From Clostridia bacterium (GTDB lineage: Bacteria > Bacillota > Clostridia > Oscillospirales > CAG-272): 36,958 nucleotides of DNA. Position numbers and translations under genes: made by a program. Every line of letters starts with the position of its first letter. Positions within the stretch are counted from its first letter, which is position 1. Of the stretch, positions 1-6,780 are shown in pieces. The stretch is taken from contig JAFXHA010000071.1 in the NCBI GenBank assembly GCA_017536635.1, forward strand, positions 1-36,958, written 5' to 3'. The notes beneath the pieces are model-generated. The model ran no database searches. It saw nothing but the letters and a program-made list of their open reading frames with translations, and was not told the origin of the DNA.

Positions 1-120
1 GTTGTACCCTTCCTCACCGCAACAACCATTTTCACCATCGAGTGATAGACTCAAAGCAAACAACAACGTCACACGAGCTTGGAAGTTCTTTTGCTTACCT
101 TTTCTTTCAAGAAAAGTAAG

Positions 121-197
121 TGGCGACCCGAAGGGGACTCGAACCCCTGACCTCTAGCGTGACAGGCTAGCGTTCTAACCAACTGAACTACCGGGCC
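121..197 (-). tRNA. tRNA-Asp (anticodon GTC)
   Basis: On the minus strand this folds as a full cloverleaf. The 7-bp acceptor stem starts GGCCCGG and contains G-U pairs; the anticodon loop CTGTCAC gives GTC; the T loop is TTCGAGT. The 3' CCA is encoded (121-123). It lies three bases downstream of tRNA-Val and is probably co-transcribed with it. Downstream, at 1-120, I see only a weak imperfect hairpin near 97-120 and no gene. Confidence 0.97.
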
Positions 198-200
198 GGA

Positions 201-276
201 TGGTGGGAACAATAGGGCTCGAACCTATGACCCTCTGCTTGTAAGGCAGATGCTCTCCCAGCTGAGCTATGCTCCC
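201..276 (-). tRNA. tRNA-Val (anticodon TAC)
   Basis: Minus-strand cloverleaf with acceptor stem GGGAGCA/TGTTCCC, anticodon loop CTTACAA (anticodon TAC) and encoded CCA (201-203). It is the first gene of a two-tRNA unit with tRNA-Asp, and sits about 27 bases downstream of the nearer sigma-A promoter. Confidence 0.97.
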
Positions 277-302
277 ATTCGTCGTCTTGCGTCGACTTTG
301 AT

Positions 303-331
303 ATTATATCACGCTGAATCGGATTTGTCAA
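303..331 (-). promoter_or_regulatory. sigma-A promoter of the tRNA-Val/Asp unit (proximal)
   Basis: On the minus strand the -35 box TTGACA (326-331) and -10 box TATAAT (303-308) are separated by exactly 17 bases. Both hexamers match consensus perfectly, as expected for a stable-RNA promoter. Confidence 0.9.
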
Positions 332-405
332 TACCTTTTTTAAAAGTTTTTCAAAATTTTTTCAAGTTTTTGAAGCACTCAGGTATTTATCCGTCAGCGT
401 TACCT

Positions 406-434
406 ATTCTAACATAATTTACTATTCTTGTCAA
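406..434 (-). promoter_or_regulatory. second, upstream sigma-A promoter for the tRNA unit
   Basis: On the minus strand, -35 TTGACA (429-434), 17-base spacer, -10 TAGAAT (406-411). It lies about 100 bases upstream of the proximal promoter in the same orientation, just past the hslO stop codon. It could add to tRNA transcription or drive a short leader. No gene is seen in 277-453 other than these promoters and A/T-rich sequence. Confidence 0.7.
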
Positions 435-453
435 GCCATTTTTTAAAATTTTT

Positions 454-1344
454 TTATTTTGTCATCATTCTGTTGACATCTTCCTTGGTAAAATGCTCGA
501 CTCTTCCGCAAAAGCGGCAGCTTACCTCTATTCTCTCTCCGTGTCCCGCTTCTCTTTCCTCGTCTATCATTTTATCAAGCTCTTTTCTTCCGAGGGTAAT
601 AAGCGCCTTTTCAACTCGCTCTCTTGTGCAATTACAGAAATATTCCACCTCGAGCTCATCAAACACGTCATACTCTATTCCCTGCATAGCTATATCGGCG
701 ATAGCCTTATTATCATATCCCTTATCAAAAAGTCTCGAGACATTAGCCAGCAGCGGCACGTTCTTCTCTATTGCATCAACGGTTTTAGGATCTGCAAATG
801 GCAAGAGCTGGACGAAAACTCCGCCTGCCGCACGGCAGGAAAGGTCTGTATCGACAAGCACGCCAAGTGCACAAACGGTAGGCACCTGCTCGCTGTTTGC
901 GTAATAAGACGCAATATCCTCTGCGATCTCTCCGCTGACGAGCGGAATAGATCCGCTATAAGGCTCGCCCGTGCCAAGATCGCGTATAATTGTAAGCATA
1001 CCCTTACCCACTGCTCCGCCTACGTCGAGCTTGCCGTTATGCTTCAGGGGTATATCGACGTCGGGATTTGCTATATATCCCTTTACGTTACCTATATAAT
1101 CCGAGGTCGCAAGCACGCGACCTGCGGGGCCATCTCCACCCACGGTTACGGTTATAGTATCGTTTTTCTCGCCAAGCAGACTGCCCATTACCGATGTGGC
1201 GGTCAAAAGTCTGCCAAGCGTAGCCGTTGCCGTTGCCGATGTATGATGTATGGATATCGCCTTATTGACTATATCGGTAGAATTTATTACGTGTATTCTT
1301 GCGCTTCCATCTGCGGTCATCGCGCGAAGTATAGTACTGCTCAT
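454..1344 (-). CDS. hslO: Hsp33 redox-regulated chaperone HslO
   Basis: A 296-aa cytosolic holdase of the Hsp33 family, normally activated when oxidation releases its zinc. The C-terminal zinc site is visible as C237-x-C239 and C276-x-x-C279, separated by 36 residues, slightly more than in the E. coli protein. The N-terminal half has the family pattern, including the glycine-rich [11 protein letters not shown] segment around residues 66-77. It is the last gene of a minus-strand set with murC and a methyltransferase, starting 15 bases after the methyltransferase stop. No strong hairpin terminator follows before the tRNA promoters. Confidence 0.95.
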   Translation of the reverse strand: MSSTILRAMTADGSARIHVINSTDIVNKAISIHHTSATATATLGRLLTATSVMGSLLGEKNDTITVTVGGDGPAGRVLATSDYIGNVKGYIANPDVDIPLKHNGKLDVGGAVGKGMLTIIRDLGTGEPYSGSIPLVSGEIAEDIASYYANSEQVPTVCALGVLVDTDLSCRAAGGVFVQLLPFADPKTVDAIEKNVPLLANVSRLFDKGYDNKAIADIAMQGIEYDVFDELEVEYFCNCTRERVEKALITLGRKELDKMIDEEREAGHGERIEVSCRFCGRVEHFTKEDVNRMMTK

Positions 1345-1359
1345 TTATTTTCAATCTCC

Positions 1360-2118
1360 TTATTTTTTTGCTTTTGCGACAAAGAACCAGCGGTGATCGT
1401 CTTCCTTGGTGCTTGCAAATGCATAATCCGAATATATTCCGCAAAGCTCGAAGCCCTGCGCCGCGAGTGCGCTTCTTATATCGCTCTCATTATAACATCT
1501 TTCACGCTGATGCTCGTCTGAGCGGGTGTACGATCCGTCATCGTTTTCCTCAAAGAGCGACAAGTAAAAATCGCATATATGCGAATCTCTGTCATAAAAA
1601 TTCTGCCAGCCGCAATAAACGCCCTCGTCCTCAAGCACGTAAGCGTTGTCGGCATATACATTCTCAAACTTATACGGGGTATTAACGTCAAAGATGAAAA
1701 GCCCGTCGGGATCAAGATAATTGTGTACGGTAGCGAAGGTCTTTTCAAGGTCGCCGTCGTCTACAAGGTAATTAAGGCTGTCAAGGCAGCACACCACAGC
1801 TCCGACAGTACCGTAAAGCTCAAAGCTTCGCATATCCTGATTGAGATAAAGTATCCGCTCTCCCGATCCGTTGGCATATGCCTCGGAAAGCATATCCGCC
1901 GATGCGTCAACACCTATCATATCATATCCGCGACCGGCAAGCGCGCGCGTCATAGTTCCCGTGCCGCAAGCGAGATCGAGCACAAGCTCGGGCTTAGCGC
2001 TCAAAAAGCGCTCAAAGCATTTTTCAATAAAATCCGCCCACGCACAGTAATCTATCTCTTCCCTATTGAATTTATCGTATACACGCGCGATAGCGCTGTA
2101 ATCATTATATTCGCTCAT
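1360..2118 (-). CDS. class I SAM-dependent methyltransferase
   Basis: A 252-aa Rossmann-fold methyltransferase. Motif I is LDLACGTGTMT near residue 45, followed by the acidic end of strand beta-2 (GVDASADML) and a motif IV-like CCLDSLNYL segment. The substrate cannot be read from the sequence; relatives act on small molecules. I chose the ATG at 2118 because it overlaps the murC stop as ATGA and has AAGGA six bases upstream. An ATG two codons earlier sits directly on that ribosome site. Translational coupling to murC is likely. Confidence 0.85.
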   Translation of the reverse strand: MSEYNDYSAIARVYDKFNREEIDYCAWADFIEKCFERFLSAKPELVLDLACGTGTMTRALAGRGYDMIGVDASADMLSEAYANGSGERILYLNQDMRSFELYGTVGAVVCCLDSLNYLVDDGDLEKTFATVHNYLDPDGLFIFDVNTPYKFENVYADNAYVLEDEGVYCGWQNFYDRDSHICDFYLSLFEENDDGSYTRSDEHQRERCYNESDIRSALAAQGFELCGIYSDYAFASTKEDDHRWFFVAKAKK

Positions 2119-3530
2119 TTGCATTCCTTTTTATCAAAATCAATATAATCGAAGGCTTTATAAATGTCTCCCGCTCCCATAACGATACCTATATCTCCCT
2201 CGGACAGACACTCGCAAAGCTTATTTGCCGCATCGGCAAAGTCAGATGCGCTCGTTGCCTTATAGCCAATTTTTTCGGCTATCTGTGCAGAGCTTACACC
2301 CGACTCGTTTATCTCGCGCGCCGCGTATATCGGTGCAAAAATAACTCTGTCGCAATCCCCGAACGCCTCGGCAAATTCATCAAAGAGAGCGGCGGTTCTC
2401 GAATAGGTATGCGGCTGATAAACGCAGACGAGCTTACCGTCGGTCATCGCACGGGCGCCTGCAAGCGTTGCCTTTATCTCGGTGGGGTGATGTCCGTAAT
2501 CGTCGTATATGTCGGCACCCTTATATTTGCCCTTGAAATCCATTCTGCGCGACACTCCCACAAAGGACGCGAGTCCTTCGGATATCTCTGCGGGCTCAAG
2601 CGAGCAAAGTGTACCTACGGCGGTCGCCGCAAGTGCATTATAAATATTGTGATATCCCGAAACAGACAGAGATATTCTTGTCAACAGACTTCCGTCAAGC
2701 ACTGCGTCAAACGAATATCTTCCCTTTTCGCAGCGTATATTTTCGGCTCTGAGCGAGGCCTTTTCGTTCTCTATTCCAAAGCTCAGCACACGCCCGTCAT
2801 AACCGTCAGCAGCTTTGAGAACGTCCTCGTCATCAGCATTTATAACGGCAACTCCGTCCTTTCCCGCGATAGCCATAAAGTGTCCGAAGGAATCCCTGAT
2901 CTGCTCCATGCTCTTAAAATAGTCTACGTGATCCATTTCTATATTAAGTACAACTGCAATATTGGGATTGAAATCGAGGAAGGAATCCATATACTCGCAC
3001 GCTTCGAAAACAAAATCATCCTTGCCGCCGATATAATATGCGGAATCCACGCTTTTAAGCTCAGCGCCCGAAAGGACAGTAGGCTCTTTCTTATTGTAAA
3101 GAAGCATCTCGGCGCACATCGACGTACACGTGCTTTTACCGTGCATTCCGGATATTCCTATACGCCTTGTATATCCCGTCATTATATATCCGAGATAATC
3201 GGCGCGAGATATGCGAGGGAGACCGAGCTCACCCGCTCTCACGTATTCGGGGTTATCGGCGGATATGGCAACGGTATAAACTATTGCGTCGTATCCCTCT
3301 ACGTTTTCGGCAGCATGGTTATAATTGACCTTGACACCCGCCGCCGCGATCTTTTCTGTAAGCGCGCTTCGAACTCTGTCAGACCCGCCTGTACGATAAC
3401 CGCTCATGCTCGTTATCAAGGCAAGAGACGACATATTTATTCCACCGACGCCGATAAAATATATGCTCTTTTTATCCTTGAGAAGATCGTTTATTTTTTT
3501 CGCTCCGTAGTGCGTATTCTCTATTGACAT
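2115..3530 (-). CDS. murC: UDP-N-acetylmuramate--L-alanine ligase MurC
   Basis: A 471-aa cytosolic Mur ligase that adds L-alanine to UDP-MurNAc, the first peptide step of peptidoglycan synthesis. The N-terminal UDP-binding motif FIGVGGINMSSLA starts near residue 25, the ATP-binding P-loop GMHGKST lies near residue 128, and the ligase C-terminal domain carries DDYGHHPTEI near 345. The length is normal for MurC. It heads the minus-strand unit with the methyltransferase and hslO. It is not inside a division/cell-wall cluster here. Confidence 0.97.
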   Translation of the reverse strand: MSIENTHYGAKKINDLLKDKKSIYFIGVGGINMSSLALITSMSGYRTGGSDRVRSALTEKIAAAGVKVNYNHAAENVEGYDAIVYTVAISADNPEYVRAGELGLPRISRADYLGYIMTGYTRRIGISGMHGKSTCTSMCAEMLLYNKKEPTVLSGAELKSVDSAYYIGGKDDFVFEACEYMDSFLDFNPNIAVVLNIEMDHVDYFKSMEQIRDSFGHFMAIAGKDGVAVINADDEDVLKAADGYDGRVLSFGIENEKASLRAENIRCEKGRYSFDAVLDGSLLTRISLSVSGYHNIYNALAATAVGTLCSLEPAEISEGLASFVGVSRRMDFKGKYKGADIYDDYGHHPTEIKATLAGARAMTDGKLVCVYQPHTYSRTAALFDEFAEAFGDCDRVIFAPIYAAREINESGVSSAQIAEKIGYKATSASDFADAANKLCECLSEGDIGIVMGAGDIYKAFDYIDFDKKECK

Positions 3531-3621
3531 AGCAGTTTCCGCCTTTCGATAAGTTTCGTGTATTATCCGCGTTTTTCCTCAATATTTGTTCATTGATGTT
3601 CACACAAAAAACTTAAAACAA

Positions 3622-3652
3622 TTGAATAACCGTCAAACAAATACTGTATAAT
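3622..3652 (+). promoter_or_regulatory. possible spoVG promoter
   Basis: A TATAAT at 3647-3652 and TTGAAT at 3622-3627 lie on the coding side of spoVG, but the spacer is 19 bases. In Bacillus subtilis spoVG is transcribed by sigma-H; I do not see a convincing sigma-H pair here. The call rests mainly on the -10 box. Confidence 0.4.
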
Positions 3653-3705
3653 ATTATCAGTAAAGTTTAAATTATACATTTTTTATTTTATCAGGGGGTA
3701 TGAAA

Positions 3706-4020
3706 ATGCAAATCACAGACATCAAAATCAGAAAATTTTTCGAAGAAGGTCCTATGAAGGCCATTGTTTCGGTAACCTTTGACGGTCAGCTTGCCGTTCA
3801 CGACATCAAGGTCATAAACGCAAGGGACAAGTTCTTTATAGTTATGCCCAGCCGCAAGAATCCCGATGGAACATATCGCGATATCGTACATCCCATCAAC
3901 GCGCAGTTCAGAGGCGTGCTTGAGGAAAAGGTTATCGCCGCATATCACACCGAATACGAGGCTGCAAAGGCAGCAGGTGCTGAAAACATTGAGACTGTAG
4001 CCTTTGAAGAAAGCTTATAA
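3706..4020 (+). CDS. spoVG: septation/sporulation regulator SpoVG
   Basis: A 104-aa member of the SpoVG family, a small nucleic-acid-binding regulator linked to sporulation and division. The sequence runs MQITDIKIRKF at the start, then VHDIKVIN, and FIVMPSRKNPDGTYRDIVHPI near residues 43-63, the most conserved family block. An ATG two codons upstream (3700) is only two bases from the GGGGG ribosome site. The one at 3706 has a seven-base spacing and matches the usual N-terminus, so I use it. It is a single-gene unit ending in a strong terminator. Confidence 0.95.
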   Translation: MQITDIKIRKFFEEGPMKAIVSVTFDGQLAVHDIKVINARDKFFIVMPSRKNPDGTYRDIVHPINAQFRGVLEEKVIAAYHTEYEAAKAAGAENIETVAFEESL

Positions 4021-4035
4021 GCATAACCGCAACAT

Positions 4036-4063
4036 AAATCTCTTATCGAAAGATAAGAGATTT
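4036..4063 (+). terminator. intrinsic terminator of spoVG
   Basis: A 12-bp perfect stem (4036-4047 with 4052-4063) with GAAA tetraloop, followed by a T-rich tract to about 4077. Confidence 0.9.
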
Positions 4064-4071
4064 TTTGTTTT

Positions 4072-4578
4072 TTATTTAAGAGAACCGTGTGAAAAAAGTA
4101 TATGTCGGTTTTTTATCTGTATAAGTCCGTAGCTTGAAGTGCCGCCCCGCCCTGCGCCGAGGCTTCCCGGATTAAAGAGATACATCGGTCTTTCATTATC
4201 GGAGTTTGCAGGAATATATTTTTCAAGAGGCGTGTGCGTATGCCCGAACAAAAGAACGTCCGCACCCTTTGCAGCCGCATACTCCATCGCACGCTCAAGC
4301 CCGGACTTCACTCCGTGAGAATGTCCGTGCATCATCAGTATATTATATCCATCAAAGCAAAGTGAAAGCTCGTCGGGAGAATAAATATTAGAACCGAGCG
4401 AAAAGGTGTCGCAGTTTCCTCTTACGCAGAACAGCCTACCGATATCCGCGCCACTCCTTGCCATATCCGAAATCCCGTCGCCAAGGAAAAGTATAGCATC
4501 AGCATCTGCGTGAAGCTTCAGCACGCGTATCACTCTATCCGATCTGCCGTGAGTATCAGAGAGTATTAGCAGCTTCAT
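4072..4578 (-). CDS. YfcE/MJ0936-type metallophosphoesterase
   Basis: A 168-aa predicted binuclear-metal phosphodiesterase. The metal-ligand motifs appear in the usual order: ILSDTHG (residues 4-10), FLGDGISD (about 34-41), VRGNCD (about 56-61), MMHGHSHG (about 83-90) and LLFGHTHTP (about 108-116). The natural substrate is not known for most of this family. The start at 4578 overlaps the upstream lipid-kinase gene by 23 bases and gives the typical MKLLILSDTHG N-terminus. A longer reading starts inside the upstream gene with a lysine-rich stretch and is unlikely. Confidence 0.9.
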   Translation of the reverse strand: MKLLILSDTHGRSDRVIRVLKLHADADAILFLGDGISDMARSGADIGRLFCVRGNCDTFSLGSNIYSPDELSLCFDGYNILMMHGHSHGVKSGLERAMEYAAAKGADVLLFGHTHTPLEKYIPANSDNERPMYLFNPGSLGAGRGGTSSYGLIQIKNRHILFSHGSLK

Positions 4579-5527
4579 TTTCTTTTTTTTGCGCTTCTTC
4601 CCTAAGCTTTGGCACAAGTATCTTCAACGCCTTTTTCTTTACCGAAAGAGTGATCTTATCAAAGGTCTTTATCTCTCCGTCGATACAAACGTTAGTGGGA
4701 GAATCGAATTCGATCTCTATAGTCTCGGATTTTCCATTGCTTATAAGAGACTCATTCTCGGGACATATATGCGTTCCCGATTTATAGCTACCGACAAGAG
4801 ACAGAAATTTCGTTCTTCTTATATTATTGATGTACATTGCGTCTATCTTGCCGTCGTTGAGCTCCGCGTAAGGATTTGAATTAAATCCACCGCCGCAGAA
4901 TCTTCCGTTAGCAAATGTAGTCAGAAGATATTCGCAGTTTTCCTTCAATTCGGCTCCGTCAGCCTTGACACTCTTCATTTTGACAGTCGGTTTTTTAACG
5001 AGAGTAAGCACAAGCCCAAAAATATACGCCATTTTGGCAGGAACGAACGGGTGTCTCTTTATTTGAGCGGTCTTGACCACTACCTCGCAATCAAAGCCTA
5101 TATTTATCATATTCGCGGCGCAGAATCCGTTACAATCGATAAGGTCGATCTCGGTCTCAACAGCATCAAGCTGCGCATCAACGTCAAGGAATCTGTCGCT
5201 CGGCGCAAAGCTTTTGACAAAATCGTTGCCCGTGCCGACGGGCATAACTCCAACTCTCACATTTTTATTATTTTCTGCGGAATATACGCCGTTTACGACC
5301 TCGCAAAAGGTGCCGTCTCCACCGCAGGCATAAAAGCTGATATCCTCTCCCGACGTGTTGGCGCTGCAAACGCTGTGTATGTATTCAACTGCGTCCAAGG
5401 GCTTTTTCGTAACGTATATCTCAAACTCCGCGTTTTTCTTTTCGCAGGCGCTCGAAATACTTTCGATCAGCGACTCCTTATTTTTTTCTTTACCTGAGGC
5501 CGGATTGATAATAAAAATGTGTTTCAT
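4556..5527 (-). CDS. diacylglycerol/lipid kinase family protein (DagK/YegS type)
   Basis: A 323-aa cytosolic or membrane-associated lipid kinase. The N-terminus FIINPASGK, the nucleotide motif YACGGDGTFCEVVNG near residues 67-81 and GVMPVGTGNDF near 94-104 are hallmark motifs of the diacylglycerol kinase catalytic domain. The C-terminal half carries FANGRFCGGGF and NVCIDGE, also typical. The substrate is probably diacylglycerol or a related lipid, but cannot be set by sequence alone. The 3' end overlaps the phosphoesterase gene, suggesting an operon. Confidence 0.9.
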   Translation of the reverse strand: MKHIFIINPASGKEKNKESLIESISSACEKKNAEFEIYVTKKPLDAVEYIHSVCSANTSGEDISFYACGGDGTFCEVVNGVYSAENNKNVRVGVMPVGTGNDFVKSFAPSDRFLDVDAQLDAVETEIDLIDCNGFCAANMINIGFDCEVVVKTAQIKRHPFVPAKMAYIFGLVLTLVKKPTVKMKSVKADGAELKENCEYLLTTFANGRFCGGGFNSNPYAELNDGKIDAMYINNIRRTKFLSLVGSYKSGTHICPENESLISNGKSETIEIEFDSPTNVCIDGEIKTFDKITLSVKKKALKILVPKLREEAQKKENEAANTL

Positions 5528-5703
5528 TTAAATTCCCACCTTTGCTTATCCGTTATATTACAGATTTTTATTTCATAATATAAATTATAACATATTTTTT
5601 AGCTTTTGTCTATGAAATACGAATAAATTTATTTATGTAACATTTTATTGTATTTCACATATAATTCTAAAGAAAGCAATATATATTCTGGGAGGAACTA
5701 CAT

Positions 5704-5931
5704 ATGCAAATCGATAGAAAAATGCTCGACAGTCTGCTCTCTTTAAACGACAGACAGCTTCAGGCCTTGTTTGTCCGACTTATAAGCGAAAGCGGCATTG
5801 ATCCCGCGCAGTTCAATATCAATCCGCAGAGTGTTCAAAGCATACGAAGCGCTATCTCAAACGCCACCGACGAGGATCTGACCAAAATCGCCGAGCAATA
5901 CGAGGCTAATAAAAAAGGAGGACGCAGATAA
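5704..5931 (+). CDS. small unknown protein, first of a three-gene set
   Basis: A 75-aa, helix-rich soluble protein of unknown function. A strong ribosome site (GGGAGGA) precedes the ATG, with a TATAAT at 5660-5665 upstream but no clear -35. No signal peptide or membrane segment is present; the C-terminus is basic (KKGGRR). The next gene starts right after its stop codon, so the two are coupled. From memory, spore-forming Clostridia often carry similar sets of small proteins; I could not verify this. Confidence 0.75.
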   Translation: MQIDRKMLDSLLSLNDRQLQALFVRLISESGIDPAQFNINPQSVQSIRSAISNATDEDLTKIAEQYEANKKGGRR

Positions 5932-6300
5932 ATGTCAGACCATCCCGAAAGCTCGGTGCCGTCGGTATCTGCCGAAAACAATCAACTCTCCGATGCTTTT
6001 CAGAAGATACTTGCCAATCCCGAAATAATAAGCACCGTTGCCTCGGTCATCGGAATGCCTGCTCCCAAGGTAAGCCCCGAAGGAGAGCCGGCAGCAGCCG
6101 AGCCAAGCGCCGATGCATTATCCGCCTTTGCGCCGATACTTAATTCACTCTCCAAAAAGGATCCATCACCGCGAATATCGTCAAATCAGGCTTCCCTGCT
6201 TCGTGCGCTCAAGCCATACGTCAATCCGAACAGATGCGAGGCGATAGATTATATCATAAAAATAAGTGAAATATCACAGCTTCTCAAAAAAATAAACTGA
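5932..6300 (+). CDS. unknown protein with conserved-looking C-terminal helix motif
   Basis: A 122-aa protein of unknown function. Residues 1-75 are a low-complexity Pro/Ala/Ser/Glu-rich region. The C-terminal 40 residues look structured: SLLRALKPYVNPNRCEAID followed by a hydrophobic helix ending QLLKKIN. I recall this LLxALKPYxxxxRxxxID pattern in uncharacterised Firmicute proteins, but no function is assigned. It abuts the upstream gene, and the downstream gene begins 13 bases after its stop behind an AAGGAGG ribosome site. Confidence 0.75.
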   Translation: MSDHPESSVPSVSAENNQLSDAFQKILANPEIISTVASVIGMPAPKVSPEGEPAAAEPSADALSAFAPILNSLSKKDPSPRISSNQASLLRALKPYVNPNRCEAIDYIIKISEISQLLKKIN

Positions 6301-6313
6301 CAAGGAGGAAAAA

Positions 6314-6739
6314 ATGTATTTTAAAACACCAGACAGCCGTTCAAAAGCAGACATACGCGTGCCTCTCGGCTATAAGGGCAACGCATTTCCCTCTCCAAGT
6401 CAGCCCAAGCCAAGCACAAGTGATAAAGCTATGCCAATACCGAGCACCACTCCCAAAATGAGTGAGACGGCATTCGAGAAGCTAAAGGAAGCACCGTTAC
6501 CTGCGCCGAGCGAGACCCCGCCGACGTGTGATGTATGTGAGATCTCCGACAAGTGCGAGGTGTGCGAGCTAAAAAAGAACACACCCCCAAAAAAGTCTCT
6601 CCTTGGCGGGATACTATCACCCGAGGGCAGTCTTGACGCTGAGGAGCTTCTGATCCTTGCGCTCGCACTCATAGTTTTTCAGGGCGGCAAGGAAAACGAG
6701 CTTGCGCTTCTGCTTCTCGCCCTACTGTTTATTAAGTAA
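6314..6739 (+). CDS. unknown protein with Cys cluster and C-terminal hydrophobic segment
   Basis: A 141-aa protein, third of the set. Residues 1-70 are Pro/Ser-rich and probably disordered. A cysteine cluster of the form CDVCEISDKCEVCEL lies near residues 74-88 and could bind metal. The C-terminus is a leucine-rich segment (about residues 112-141) broken by a short GGKENE turn, which may be a membrane hairpin. It ends just before a bidirectional terminator. No known family is recognised. Confidence 0.72.
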   Translation: MYFKTPDSRSKADIRVPLGYKGNAFPSPSQPKPSTSDKAMPIPSTTPKMSETAFEKLKEAPLPAPSETPPTCDVCEISDKCEVCELKKNTPPKKSLLGGILSPEGSLDAEELLILALALIVFQGGKENELALLLLALLFIK

Positions 6740-6749
6740 ATCAGATAAA

Positions 6750-6775
6750 AAACGGCGCACCGAGGTGCGCCGTTT
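6750..6775. terminator. bidirectional intrinsic terminator
   Basis: An 11-bp stem AAACGGCGCAC/GTGCGCCGTTT with CGAG loop lies between two convergent genes. The better T-tract is on the minus strand (TTTTTT), so it chiefly ends the long minus-strand run from 13.8 kb. It also serves the plus-strand three-gene set. Confidence 0.88.
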
Positions 6776-6780
6776 GGGTT

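Noticed and set aside
493-1521. A long open frame on the plus strand opposite hslO and the methyltransferase
   Set aside because: It is antisense to two well-supported genes, has Cys/Arg/Ile-rich composition typical of shadow frames and no ribosome site.
2409-3527. A 372-codon plus-strand frame opposite murC
   Set aside because: murC on the minus strand has all family motifs over the whole length; the plus frame shows no recognisable domain.
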